A stretch of 64,000 nt of DNA, from positions 183,970,947 through 184,034,946 of the forward strand of contig NC_135783.1 in assembly GCF_051106095.1 (NCBI RefSeq). The letters are read 5' to 3'. Of this stretch, positions 36,201-43,767 are shown in pieces. Position 1 is the stretch's first letter. Each line of letters begins with the position of its first letter. The position numbers were made by a program, and so were the translations under genes. The notes under the pieces are model-generated. The model had not been told where the DNA came from. It did no database searches and was given only the letters and a program-made list of their open reading frames with translations. The DNA is from Pogona vitticeps (taxonomy: Eukaryota; Chordata; Lepidosauria; Squamata; Agamidae).

Positions 36201-38633
36201 AAACCCACAACAACTATCATTCTAATAATTTGGAACAGGAAAAAAGTAGATGCTTGTCCACCGAGAAGTTTTTTAAAACACAAGTATTAGACTTTAAAAA
36301 AAACACCACCACCACCCTCATTTCATTAGATCTTCTGATTTCTAAGGGATAACTCTCTTTTACAAACAAACTGAACTCAGAATTAAATACTGAACATAGC
36401 AAAAGTTATTCCTGCTTTTCTATAAAGAATGATATTTTAGACTCACCAATCTCAACCAAGATAGAAAATGCTGCAGTTTGCCATGTACAGTATCTGTGTT
36501 ATAAATAAACTTTAACATGCCTATCATTTAACTACAAGTCAACTGTTCCTATTTATTTCCCCAGATTTTCTACTTTATAGAAATAAATATCTTAATGTAA
36601 ATTTCCATGAAACATAACATGTACTAATTTTAGGCAGAAAGTAGACACCATCCTCATATACAATGTTATTCCATGAAAATTTGAAGGATAGTGGGCACAA
36701 TATATATACAGTATATATTATCAGAATCTGATGAAAAGTTGTACTTTATTAATTTATTACTCATTGACTGGACAAGAATGCAACTCAACACAAAAACATA
36801 TTGCCATTATTTTTAGGATATTCAAACACATGTATTTAATTGCACTCTCCTCTAGAGAAGGTTTTTGTGTCACTTTCAGTACATTAAAAAAGCTTCTAAT
36901 GTGGGGAGATGAAAGAAAAGGACCAGTAAACTATCCTGGTGCTCAATATAACCCCATGGCTGAAATCCAGTAGAGCAGTAGTAAGTAATGACTAGAGTAG
37001 ATCCATTGAAGCATAGGTGTTAACTCACCAAATCCCCACTGATTAATTAGACCTATTTTAGTTACAGCTTACTAATGGATTTCAGCCCATATGTATGCAT
37101 AGAATACTCAAGGATCAGGGCCTTTATTTTTAAACTGAATTTTAAGTAGATAAACACATGTGGGAATTTAATATAAGTCATCTGTGATTTAATGGGGCTG
37201 GCATATTTTATGTATACGTTTTAAAAAGACATTAATTATTCAAAGTGTTTTGTAGTGTCTTCAATGTGCATGACATGTAACAGAATACAAAAAACAAGAT
37301 ACATAATATCTACAATTCAACACAGAGAAAAACAAAAGAAAATATAGTCAGTGGAGTGGGAAGCATTATGTAGTTGTTTCAATTATATTCTTAGTCTTAG
37401 TGCTGTTTATGCCAAGAGCTTCATGGAAAAAATGAGTTTTGAGGAGGAAATTCTGCTGAGCTGCAATGTTACTCTGGATATGCACAAATATCCTGATTTG
37501 GTTCTCTTTTACACATTTATATATTTATGGTCACTTTGATACAATGCAAATCCTTGTTATTACATGCTGTCAAGGCTATTTTGACTTTTGGTGACCCTCA
37601 TAGGGCTTTCAAAGTATGTGAGGTGTACAAGGAGTGGTTTTACCTTTGCTACCTATCAGTGAGCTTACATAGCCCAGTAGGCATTTGAACCCAGATTTTC
37701 TGACTTGTACTCTGAAACTCTATACACTTCCCAGCCTTGGGTTCCCAGATGTTCTTAGACAAAAATTCCTTGAAGCCTTCACAAGTACCAGCACTGTCCA
37801 AGATTTCTGGGTGTTGTAGTCCAAGAATGTCTGGGGACCCAAAGTTGGGAATCACTGTACTACATTATAGTGGCTTTCACATCATCCTGGTTCATAAGCC
37901 TACTTTCCATTTCTAGTTTTCAATACCTGAGTTGAGATATTAATGACAGGACACTTAATGGGTCATTAATTCACTGCATTGTTGTAAAGTGGAAATGACA
38001 GAATAAAACAATTGTTGCAGATAGATCATTCATTCATTCACTCCACTTCTATACCTCTCCATTAGTGGGCAGCTTACAACATATACTAAAATCATACTAG
38101 AAAAACACAATATAATAAATGCAATAAAAATACAATAGATGCTGTTGCTAGCTAAAACAATGAACCTGCCTTTAAATAGAAATACATTAAATAAAACCCG
38201 TTTGAGCATCTCAGGTCATTGTTCACAGTAGGAGAAGGCAGCTTTATATGATTCTGTCTTAACTAGCTTCCAAAAACTAGGATGACACATGGTGAACCTC
38301 TGTAAAAAGCTTATTCCAAAGGGAAGGGTCCATAACTAGGGAAGTTTAGTTGGTTTCTAGCGTTAGCTTTTTAACCTCCTTGAGTGTTACTATTCTTAAC
38401 ATTAAGGACTGCAAAGAGTGGATGGGACAGGTAGCAATTCTGTAAGAGAGATGTTCTGCCACATATCTGTTGGAGGAATGTTTTAGTTAGTTGCTTTTAG
38501 TTGACAGAGCATAAAGTAAAAAAACCACAAACAGTAGCAGCACAGGAAAAACATGAAGGGGATGCCAACTTTCAGCCAGCCCCATTGTTCACAATGAAAC
38601 TAGCTCTTTGTATATAAAAATCACTTTATTTTT

Positions 38634-38732
<99 letters not shown>

Positions 38733-39976
38733 TTGTCATTCTAAGTATATACACAGTATACCCATACAATGAAATTCACAGACACCCAGAGACCAGACAC
38801 ATGCACACACATAAAATTCCCCAAACACTCCCCACCCACTAAAAAATCCCCCAACACTCCCCACCCACTAAAAGTCCCCACTAAAAATACAAACAAGTAA
38901 CACAGTCCAACTAACTATTCACTACTGGTGGTCTTTAAGCTCATTATTAAGTGCAATTATAGCTCTGGGATAAAAAACTATTCAGAAAACGTGTGGTCCG
39001 AGTCTTAATTGTTCTATATCTATATCACTTTACAAGTAGGTTAAGTAGAAAAGAAAAACATCTTCACTTACAGTTGATCTTCAGTTACAATCAGAAGAGT
39101 AATTGGATAAAAAAATGAAGGATGGATTCTCCCCCATGTGGAAGAGAGCTCCTCCATAATGACTGCATGGTCTGGAGGTCAGAAAGCAGAGAAAACAAAA
39201 CAAAGTGTCTAGAAGCAATCAAACAGGAAAGGGGCTTCCCTCAAGTCCTGGAAAAAAAGACTTTGCTAATTGGTTAGTGGCAGAAGATAGTCATTTTAGT
39301 TTGTGAAAGTGAAAACTCCTTCTCCCACTGAAACCCAGTATCAGGCTGCATGGAAGATTGCAGCCAACAATTTTTCCAACAATATCATTGTTCTAAACTG
39401 TTAAGTGCTTTATAGGTTATGATTAGCACCTTAAATTGAGGAGAGAAATTAACAGGGAGTTGATGAAGATGTGCCAAGAGGGGGGAATATATGATTATAT
39501 CTGTAATCATTCCGGCAACTATGTTTTTGACCTGCTGAAGTTTCTGTACTGTTTTCAAAGGCAGCCCTACGTAGAGAGTGTAACAGTAGTCTGTTTTAGA
39601 GATTACCAACACATGGACCACTGTTGTTAGGCATTTCTTATCCAAGTAGGTTGTAGGTGGAAAATCAACCAAAGTTGATAAAGGCACTCGTGGCTACAGC
39701 AGATATTTGTGCCTCCATTGAGGAAACTAGGTCCAAGAATATCCGCAAGATTACACCTGATATAAAATGATATAAGTTAGGAAGCCCACACAAGTGTTTA
39801 TTTCTGTAGATATGATAGATGTTACACTCACTTATTATCTTAGTTTTAATTTTAGATGCAAGAGAAGCATTCAGCTTTGTAACTTTTAGAGCTCCGTTCT
39901 TCTTCTCCCTCACACGTCTTTTAATCTCCCCAAAAGTACAGTGTGAAGATGCTTCAGGAATTATATCACTTTCCAT
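16753..39976 (-). CDS. SGO2: Shugoshin 2, complete coding region in eight exons
   Basis: Shugoshin 2 protects centromeric cohesin from cleavage in meiosis and mitosis by recruiting PP2A to the kinetochore. The join 39976-39832, 35290-35115, 29631-29554, 28275-28214, 27307-27078, 21130-19529, 17133-16995, 16771-16753 has GT-AG sites throughout, consistent phases and 2451 nt, giving 816 residues plus stop. From memory of the human protein, four blocks match: [14 protein letters not shown] near the start, [12 protein letters not shown] at the end of the coiled coil, [13 protein letters not shown] near residue 354, and a C-terminal RRRR basic motif followed by YKEP. The N-terminal helix (about residues 49-133) is the expected PP2A-B56-binding coiled coil, and the basic C-terminus is the expected H2A-phosphate-binding Sgo motif. 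Several RKTYVV-like motifs recur in the large exon, as in mammals. Human SGO2 is about 1265 residues, so the low-complexity middle is much shorter here. The last exon is the least certain part. Confidence 0.93.
16995..17133 (-). CDS. SGO2: SGO2 exon 8, C-terminal Sgo motif
   Basis: This 139-nt exon encodes [11 protein letters not shown] near its start and [20 protein letters not shown] at its end. Human SGO2 has DRPLQDLSNTS and then TSRRRRCTPFYFKEPSL. The run of four arginines is the conserved Sgo C-terminal basic motif that contacts phosphorylated histone H2A at centromeres. The acceptor is TTTTCATAG and the donor GTTAGTAC. Confidence 0.92.
17351..17490 (-). mobile_element. tRNA-derived SINE
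   Basis: In reverse the copy starts GCTGGATAACTCAGTGGTTT (A-box-like), has a B-box-like segment in GGGAGTTTCATTCCCC, and ends CAGCTCTGCAGTTCTATGAT. Close relatives lie at 24560, 24712, 40797 and 53127. It is in SGO2 intron 7. Confidence 0.8.
17534..17734. repeat. MITE-like repeat with ATTCTATTGGTG termini, copy 1
   Basis: The right end reads ACACAAACACCAATAGGATT and the left end is a diverged inverse. It is the same family as 28616-28790, whose termini are better preserved. Confidence 0.55.
17735..19528. other. SGO2 intron 7, remaining sequence
   Basis: Mostly unique. A degraded SINE piece in reverse lies at 18835-18912. A poly(C) tract sits at 18716-18728. No exon was recognised. Confidence 0.45.
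19529..21130 (-). CDS. SGO2: SGO2 large central exon (exon 7)
   Basis: This 1602-nt exon encodes about residues 231-765. It starts after a T-rich tract and TTTTGCAG, and ends at a GTATGTAT donor. It holds YVTRRKKQD (human NVTERKKRG) and [13 protein letters not shown] (human TVYDADMDLTASE). Basic RKT/RRT-aliphatic motifs recur: [14 protein letters not shown] and RKTYVVSS. The composition is Lys, Ser, Thr, Asn and Glu, with no predicted fold, as in mammalian SGO2, where this exon is much longer. Open reading runs in from the intron upstream of 21130, but those bases are polypyrimidine tract and not coding. Confidence 0.95.
21190..21560 (+). mobile_element. L1 ORF2 fragment
   Basis: The plus-strand translation [18 protein letters not shown] and [20 protein letters not shown] is the L1 region between RT and the C-terminus (compare typical KPRI...L...GGL). 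It lies in SGO2 intron 6, antisense to the gene, starting only about 60 nt upstream of exon 7. Confidence 0.75.
21561..22239. other. SGO2 intron 6, no recognised feature
   Basis: AT-rich sequence with a short direct duplication, GGATGTCTGAAACCCAATAC, at 21895-21937. Nothing else was recognised. Confidence 0.4.
23377..23975 (+). mobile_element. L2-group LINE, well-preserved 3' end
   Basis: The translation runs through the end of ORF2: [20 protein letters not shown], then [20 protein letters not shown] and [10 protein letters not shown]. It ends in the tail GTGAGCCGCCTAGAGTGG then GATAGGCGGGATATAAAATA and an AAAT microsatellite. One in-frame stop is visible near 23488. It is the least decayed LINE in the window and sits inside the DIRS remnant. 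Confidence 0.88.
24428..24500 (-). mobile_element. LINE tail (L2/CR1 group), minus strand
   Basis: A TTTA run followed by ATTTATACCCCACCCATCTA and GACCGAAGTGGGCGGC is the reversed GCCGCC...GGGTATAAAT tail. Confidence 0.7.
24560..24696 (-). mobile_element. tRNA-derived SINE
   Basis: Reverse-oriented copy of the family at 17351, containing GGCACAGTGGGGATTGAAAC and AACCTCTGGCTC. Confidence 0.8.
24712..24846 (-). mobile_element. tRNA-derived SINE, tandem neighbour
   Basis: Second reverse-oriented copy directly after the previous one, with GGCACAGTGGGGAATTGAAC. Two same-direction copies side by side suggest repeated insertion at an A-rich site. Confidence 0.8.
25701..27077. other. SGO2 intron 6, distal part
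   Basis: Mostly unique sequence with a poly(A) tract at 26607-26622 and an (AT)n run at 26841-26865. No exon or named repeat was recognised. Some of 25700-26100 may still belong to the DIRS remnant. Confidence 0.35.
27078..27307 (-). CDS. SGO2: SGO2 exon 6
   Basis: This 230-nt exon is open throughout ([19 protein letters not shown] at its start) and rich in Ser, Glu and Lys. It enters in phase 2 after a TTTTGTTTCAG acceptor and leaves in phase 1 at GTATGCTG. It corresponds to the weakly conserved region after the coiled coil of SGO2. Phase agreement on both sides supports it. Confidence 0.85.
27389..27625. repeat. Palindromic repeat with GGCTGAAATCC-type termini, copy 1
   Basis: Starts near CCCAAATCCTGTTGCTTAGC and contains GACTCAATGGAGATTTAGTG and its inverse ATTGATTCAATGGCCTACTC. 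Relatives are at 36958-37087 and 59254-59405. Confidence 0.55.
27750..27960. repeat. Unnamed interspersed repeat, copy 2
   Basis: Related to 15240-15480 through GTGGCAATTCACTGCTGTGA and neighbouring phrases. In SGO2 intron 5. Confidence 0.45.
28214..28275 (-). CDS. SGO2: SGO2 exon 5
   Basis: This 62-nt exon encodes [12 protein letters not shown] and then CNSFDHQV. It enters in phase 0 and leaves in phase 2. Sequence similarity to mammals is weak here. The call rests on the strong TTTTTTTAATAG acceptor, the GTAATATT donor and exact phase agreement with both neighbours. Confidence 0.82.
28616..28790. repeat. MITE-like repeat with ATTCTATTGGTG termini, copy 2
   Basis: The left end AATTCTATTGGTGTTCTTGT is matched by the inverted right end TACATGAACACCAATAGAAT. 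The element is about 175 bp, has no coding capacity and lies in SGO2 intron 4. Confidence 0.7.
28791..29553. other. SGO2 intron 4, remaining sequence
   Basis: Very AT-rich. No feature was recognised. Confidence 0.4.
29554..29631 (-). CDS. SGO2: SGO2 exon 4, end of the coiled coil
   Basis: This is a 78-nt phase 0-0 exon of 26 codons reading [14 protein letters not shown] and then [12 protein letters not shown]. It is nearly the same as human NKKLIDIEALMNNN and LITAIEMSSLSE. It sits between TTTATACACAG and a GTATGTTT donor. Confidence 0.93.
29632..30079. other. SGO2 intron 3, proximal part
   Basis: A unique-looking stretch near 29750-29990, then a C/T-rich tract at 30000-30070. Nothing named. 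Confidence 0.4.
30080..30299 (+). mobile_element. LINE tail with GAAT/AAAT/AAAG microsatellite
   Basis: GTAAACTGCCCAGAGAAGAC then AGATGGGCAGCATATAAATG is an L2/CR1-group tail. It runs directly into about 14 GAAT units, six AAAT units and about 14 AAAG units, a LINE-tail-seeded compound microsatellite. Confidence 0.8.
30365..30450 (-). repeat. Copy of the GTCTTTAAGGTGCCAC-type repeat
   Basis: In reverse it reads TCTGAGGAAATGGATTATGA then AGTAAAGCTC, matching the related copies at 33990-34070 and 35458-35575. Confidence 0.55.
30770..31330 (-). mobile_element. L2-group LINE 3' end, minus strand
   Basis: The reverse translation [20 protein letters not shown] and [10 protein letters not shown] is the ORF2 end of an L2-like element. 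The tail lies toward 30800, with GTTTG/TTTA/CCCT simple repeats at 30748-30805. Confidence 0.75.
31713..31974. mobile_element. Tc1/mariner MITE (Tigger-like termini)
   Basis: Termini CAGGTGTACCTCGCTTTATA and, inverted, CAGGCTTACCTCGCTTTACA are flanked by TA on both sides (31711-31712 and 31975-31976). Human Tigger1 termini are similar. The element is 262 bp with no transposase frame and lies in SGO2 intron 3. Confidence 0.88.
32185..32945 (+). mobile_element. L1 ORF2 C-terminal fragment
   Basis: The plus-strand translation carries [18 protein letters not shown], a CCHC-like motif [18 protein letters not shown], and LENVLKMFY-type spacing, the squamate L1 ORF2 end. It is decayed by several stops and lies antisense to SGO2. 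Confidence 0.8.
32995..33359. mobile_element. Tc1/mariner MITE, one end preserved
   Basis: The right terminus GCAAGGCACCACTG is followed by TA and matches the MITE at 63283-63713. The interior contains GCGATCGCAAAACGATG, AAAATGGCCACTGGG and CAATGCGTTTCAATGGGC. The left terminus was not found, so it is truncated or diverged. Confidence 0.75.
33990..34070 (+). repeat. Copy of the hammerhead-like short repeat
   Basis: GAAAGTGGATTGTGATCCAC then AAAAGCTC and GACTGTAAGGCACCA, the same arrangement as at 35458-35575. Confidence 0.55.
34106..34260 (-). mobile_element. BovB-tailed SINE fragment
   Basis: In reverse the 3' tail resembles TCACTGTAAATCAGACACAA then CTTTATGGC, the BovB-like end, with the tRNA part decayed. 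Confidence 0.5.
34261..35114. other. SGO2 intron 3, distal part
   Basis: Contains a decayed copy of the GGGAGTTG-type palindrome at 34735-34820. Otherwise nothing was recognised. Confidence 0.4.
35115..35290 (-). CDS. SGO2: SGO2 exon 3, N-terminal coiled coil
   Basis: This exon of 176 nt encodes residues 49-107 and ends in phase 0. It begins [18 protein letters not shown] and continues with a Lys/Glu-rich heptad region ending LLREKLLCL. Human SGO2 has NNSSIFKISLKHNNRALA at the same place. The acceptor is TTTTACACAG and the donor GTACATTC, a weaker donor than the others in the gene. Confidence 0.92.
35458..35575. repeat. Inverted pair of the hammerhead-like short repeat
   Basis: The left arm in reverse and the right arm in plus sense share TCTTTAAGG/CTTAATGAC and GAGCTC...TT phrases. 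Between them is CTGATGAAGTGGAGTTGATCC, followed by ACAAGAGCTC. Confidence 0.6.
35946..36211. mobile_element. Penelope-like foldback with 15-bp target duplication
   Basis: Two inverted arms of about 130 bp share GGCTTTCATGGCTGGGATCT..., GTTGTTGTGGGTTTTTCGGG and CATCTTCAGAGGACAGGAGT. They are bounded by AACTATCATTCTAAT at 35931-35945 and 36212-36226. A direct duplication of that length fits target-primed retrotransposition. It lies in SGO2 intron 2. Confidence 0.82.
36227..36957. other. SGO2 intron 2 segment, nothing recognised
   Basis: AT-rich unique sequence. Confidence 0.4.
36958..37087. repeat. Palindromic repeat with GGCTGAAATCC termini, copy 2
   Basis: Starts GGCTGAAATCCAG and ends GGATTTCAGCC, with ACTCACCAAATCCCCACTGA inside. 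About 130 bp. Confidence 0.65.
37567..37730 (-). mobile_element. BovB-tailed SINE
   Basis: In reverse it ends with TGAGGGTCACCAAAAGTCAA, the BovB-like tail, preceded by GGTTCAAATGCC-type B-box sequence. Confidence 0.6.
38025..38460 (-). mobile_element. LINE 3' end (L2/CR1 group), minus strand
   Basis: CCACTTCTATACCTCTCCAT then GTGGGCAGCTTACAACATAT is the reversed tail, continuing into decayed ORF2-end sequence (TTCCAAAGGGAAGGGTCCAT). Confidence 0.6.
38629..38736. repeat. (TTTA)n microsatellite
   Basis: About 26 nearly perfect units, in minus sense the A-rich tail of the LINE that follows. Confidence 0.97.
38737..39010 (-). mobile_element. Rex1-like LINE 3' end, minus strand
   Basis: In reverse the 3' part contains GTGAATTTCATTGTATGGGT then GAATGACAATAAATAAATAA, the Rex1-type ending, and just upstream a decayed ORF end around CACACGTTTTCTGAATAG. 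A short C-rich direct duplication (CACTCCCCACCCACTAAAA) lies inside. Confidence 0.6.
39390..39690 (-). mobile_element. L2 LINE ORF2 fragment, minus strand
   Basis: The reverse translation [20 protein letters not shown] and [16 protein letters not shown] matches the L2 RT C-terminal end. It lies in SGO2 intron 2 in the same orientation as the gene, ending 142 nt from exon 2. Confidence 0.85.
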
Positions 39977-40009
39977 CTTAAAGGGTATGGTTTATTACAC
40001 AGTAGAAAC
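39832..40009 (-). CDS. SGO2: SGO2 exon 2 with the start codon
   Basis: The exon follows a CTATTTTCAG acceptor. It carries 33 nt of 5' untranslated sequence and then ATG at 39976, which opens [11 protein letters not shown]. It encodes residues 1-48 and one base of codon 49 and ends at a strong GTGAGTGT donor. The segment [14 protein letters not shown] aligns with [14 protein letters not shown] of human SGO2, which fixes both frame and identity. At least one upstream non-coding exon is implied by the acceptor. Confidence 0.93.
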
Positions 40010-40796
40010 CTGAAAATAGATATCACAAAGAAAAATCATTAATGCTTTATTTTCTCAGAGATTTTAGCTGTATAGTGCCTGTTAGGGTCATTGGTCTCTT
40101 AAGTTTACTAACAATTTTAACTAATGATAGTTAAACATACAAACTTCATTAAAATTTGAATCCATTTATCAAACTAAAAAGCATATTAAAATGTGAATAT
40201 TTTATTAATCATATTTGTATGCCATTCTTCCTCTGTAAAATTGAGGGCAGTATTTCTTAGATACCTCCCTTTTCATTTGCATAAGAACTCTGAAAGGGAG
40301 AGAAGGCTAACAACTAAACTAGATGAGCTGTTGGAGATCTTCTTACTTTAAACTTTCAAATGTTAAGTGCACCCACCACCACCATAGACTGGGAAAATCA
40401 TACTGGAGTAGAGGGATCAAGCCTTCATCCCACACTATTTTCCCAACTGATATCTCCCTCAAACTACTTGCAGTGTTAGGAAAACATACATCCTCCCATG
40501 CTATAAGCCAAATTCAATTTGGAGATCTGCATCTGCTTTAAACAAAAAATGGGAAGATATCAGACCACAAATTTCATTTCACACCTAACTTGGCCAGTGT
40601 ACATGGTCCAAAGCTATCTATCAAATTTCGTGAGCATTTGCCTGATGCATGCATGATCCAAGATTACCCAAGAAACTTCACAGTTGAGTATGTTGAAATC
40701 TAGGATTCCATGAAAGATATCCACCATTCTATCCTATCTATTTCCCCTAAACTAACATTTCTGATCCAGTGCCCCCCCAATTTTTTTTGTCTTATC

Positions 40797-40927
40797 TTAG
40801 AACTGTAGAGCTGGATAGGACCCAATAGATCATTGAGTTCAGCCCCTGACAAGGAGGATTGAGTGGGAGATCGAGCTTCAAATCTCTGGCTCCCCAGCTA
40901 GATACCTAAACCACTGAGCTATCCAGT
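40797..40927 (-). mobile_element. tRNA-derived SINE
   Basis: Reverse copy of the 17351 family: AACTGTAGAGCTGGATAGGA and ACCTAAACCACTGAGCTATC. Confidence 0.8.
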
Positions 40928-42779
40928 TGAACTAAAACCTCTATCATCCTCAGCCAGCACAGGCATGGCCATGCTCCGTATGGGTGATGGGAGTTGTTCT
41001 TGTAATTATTTACACAGACTCAGCACAATATTATTTCATTGATTATAACTTTTATGTGTCACTGAACGCAGTTGCTAGGGGATAAGTCCTACTAAATTTA
41101 AGAGGTTTCTTAGTAAACAAATCTGTGAAAGTACGTGTTGATGATATCCATTCATTGGTTAGAAACTGCTAAATTATTGATGTGGGTACATGTAATAGAC
41201 ATTACATGAGAGACTGAACACAGAAATTAAGGATTAAGCAATTGTGTACATACATGAGACACTAGTGGTGCTTGGCTTGTATACATCCCAAATGTACTGA
41301 ATTCCAGAACACATGCATGAAATTGTAAATAATTATTTCTCCAGGTGATAGAATCTAACATTTTGTCACTATGTCAGTGCCAAAAGATGCAAATAAACCT
41401 GTGTTTGTACTATCACAGTCTGAGAGGGTCAGTGCTATACAGTGATTACAGCATCAGATTAGACTGGGAGTTCAAACACCATCCAGCCATTCAATTTTAC
41501 TGAATGATCTGAGTAGTCTCATCCTATGGTGAAGACAAACATTTTGGAGAAAGGGATAAAGAGACTGCATGTTTGCTTTTGAGCTGTTGAAGAAAGGTAG
41601 AATTTAAATTTAACTGAAATAAATACATATTTTTCTCAAAACCTTTATATCACAACTATGTTTACATAGAAGCAATCCATGCACTCTGCATACCTAGTAG
41701 TTCTGGTTCAATTGTCTTTCAGGAAGGTATATTATTTGTTTGTTTGTTTGTCTTATTTATAGGCTGCCTTTCTTCCAATAAGAGGATTCAAAGCAGCTGA
41801 CAGTATTAAAAAAAGAATTAAAAACACAGAAAGGTATAGATTAAATGCAATAAGGTATACATTAAAAACAAACAATAGAACTGATTAAATTCACTGAGTA
41901 ATTAAAAAATGTAAAACGTTAAAAACTATCTTGGCATTCAGGGACTCAATCATGATTTTATATAAAACAAAGAAAAAGAAGGCCATTTGGAATAGCTATA
42001 GATATATAGATATGCTCTGAATGATCTCCTTTGTCTTTCGAGCCTGAAGAGTTACCATGCATGTACAGTTTAATGTTCAGTGTCAAGTTCTCGGAAAACA
42101 AATGTTTTAAACTTGGGATACAGCCTGATAGGAACGAACACCCAGTATGTAGAGCTAAAGCGACTTCACTCTAATCACTCATAAACAGGATAAAGCTAGT
42201 TTGCTCTAGGATTTTTTAAGTTTCCTTTTGACTGTGTTATATATGCACACATTTCACACGAACGAAATATGAACCAATGAAATAAAAATATGAGAGGGGG
42301 CTTAAGGCTGGAAGCTACACTGAACTGTTGTTTTCATTACAAAAACAAGGAATATTGTGGTATCTTAAAGACTATTTAGCATACATTTTCATGGATTATG
42401 GGTTCTGTAGATGCAGTAAAATCAAATATTTTACTGCTATTTCACAATTAATTCTCTGAAGGCTATACAGCCATTCAAATCAGTTTGTTTCTCTTAAGTC
42501 CTGATTCATATTAATATCATTCGTTTATATGAGTGAATTAACTTTCCCTTATTCAGGAATATTTGTCAAAAAACAAAAACAAAAAACCCCAAAACCCCAC
42601 ATTCCAAAGTCTCTATATTTCACACACCAAATATGTTTATGGAAAAGTTGCAGGTCTGATTCCCAACAATGGAAAGATGTTTATGGAAAAGTTGCAGGTG
42701 TGGTACCTAGAACATGAAACAGAGGTTCCTGCAATGTGATAACTGGAGGAAATTATTTTTCGTTACACTGCTTGTAAAG
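40928..42779. other. SGO2 intron 1 region
   Basis: A reversed LINE tail with GTTT repeats lies at 41735-41900. A reversed copy of the GTCTTTAAGG-type repeat is at 42350-42420. A direct duplication ATGTTTATGGAAAAGTTGCA is at 42631 and 42677. The rest is unassigned. Confidence 0.5.
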
Positions 42780-43440
42780 CGAGGAAGAAAGGTATGGCGT
42801 GGCGTCTGTGAACCTTGCAAGGTAACTAAAGCGGGCAAGCCCCGTTTTTTTGTCAGGAAGGAGCGTGGGGAGAGTGGTGCTCCCCCGATCCCTGACAAGA
42901 AAAGAGAGCTCCCGAATTGCTCAGGTCCTTCACACGCCTCCCTCCGGGCCCCTCATCGAGTTCCTCAGAGCAGCAACCGAGACGCTCTGAGGGAAGAGGG
43001 CGCAATTCCGTTCCCTTTCTCCACAGCGTTCAGCAAGCTCGAATTACCGCGCAAATAGGCAAAACGGGGTCAGAGCCGTTAAACGGCCGCGGGGTGGCGC
43101 GAGCGGCCAGAAACGGCGGCTCCCGTCCAGGATCGCGCGACTGAAGGGAGCAAAGAACTGAGTTGGGGGAAGCGCGGGACGGACGGCAAGCGTGCGTGTA
43201 GCAACGCGTGTTTACTCAAAAGCAATCCCGAGCGCACGTGTAATGGGATTTATTCCGAAGGAATGTTTTTTCCCTCTGGTTTTAGCCACCTGCCGCTTCT
43301 GAACACCAAATACGTGGAAAGGCAGTAGACGTTGCGAGGGCGAAACTCGGAGCCGAAAGAACGGCTGCCTCCGTGTCAGCCTGGAAGTGGCGGACCTTGC
43401 AGGCGTTTAGGCGTCCGATGAAAACGCTGCGTGGTCGTTT
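42780..43440. promoter_or_regulatory. CpG island, presumed SGO2 promoter and exon 1
   Basis: The base composition changes sharply from AT-rich flanks to GC- and CpG-rich sequence with motifs such as GATCGCGCGAC and GGTGGCGCGAG. It lies 2.8 kb upstream of SGO2 exon 2, where the non-coding first exon should be. I could not fix the first-exon donor: GCGCG|GTAATT near 43047 and CAAG|GTTCAC near 42818 are both possible. A head-to-head gene on the plus strand is possible (KCTD18 in human), but no coding exon of it was seen. Confidence 0.65.
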
Positions 43441-43624
43441 TAGGCTGTACTTAGTTTAGTCAATGTTTTCATTGCGTTGTAGGGCTATTATAAATTACAA
43501 TTTTGGTCTTATTTATTTAAACTATTTTTACCCTGCCTTTCTCCTTTAAAAGGACCCAGCGTGGCTTACATGAGTAAAAGAGGATCTAGGTAAAAGTTGG
43601 ATCTATGAAATCAAGAATGGATCC

Positions 43625-43766
<142 letters not shown>

Positions 43767-43767
43767 G

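Noticed and set aside
38820-38890. C-rich repeat considered as a regulatory tandem
   Set aside because: It is a single short duplication within a LINE 3' end.
42714-43058. 114-codon plus-strand frame at the SGO2 island
   Set aside because: Basic, low-complexity peptide without a recognisable domain; most likely chance in CpG-rich DNA.
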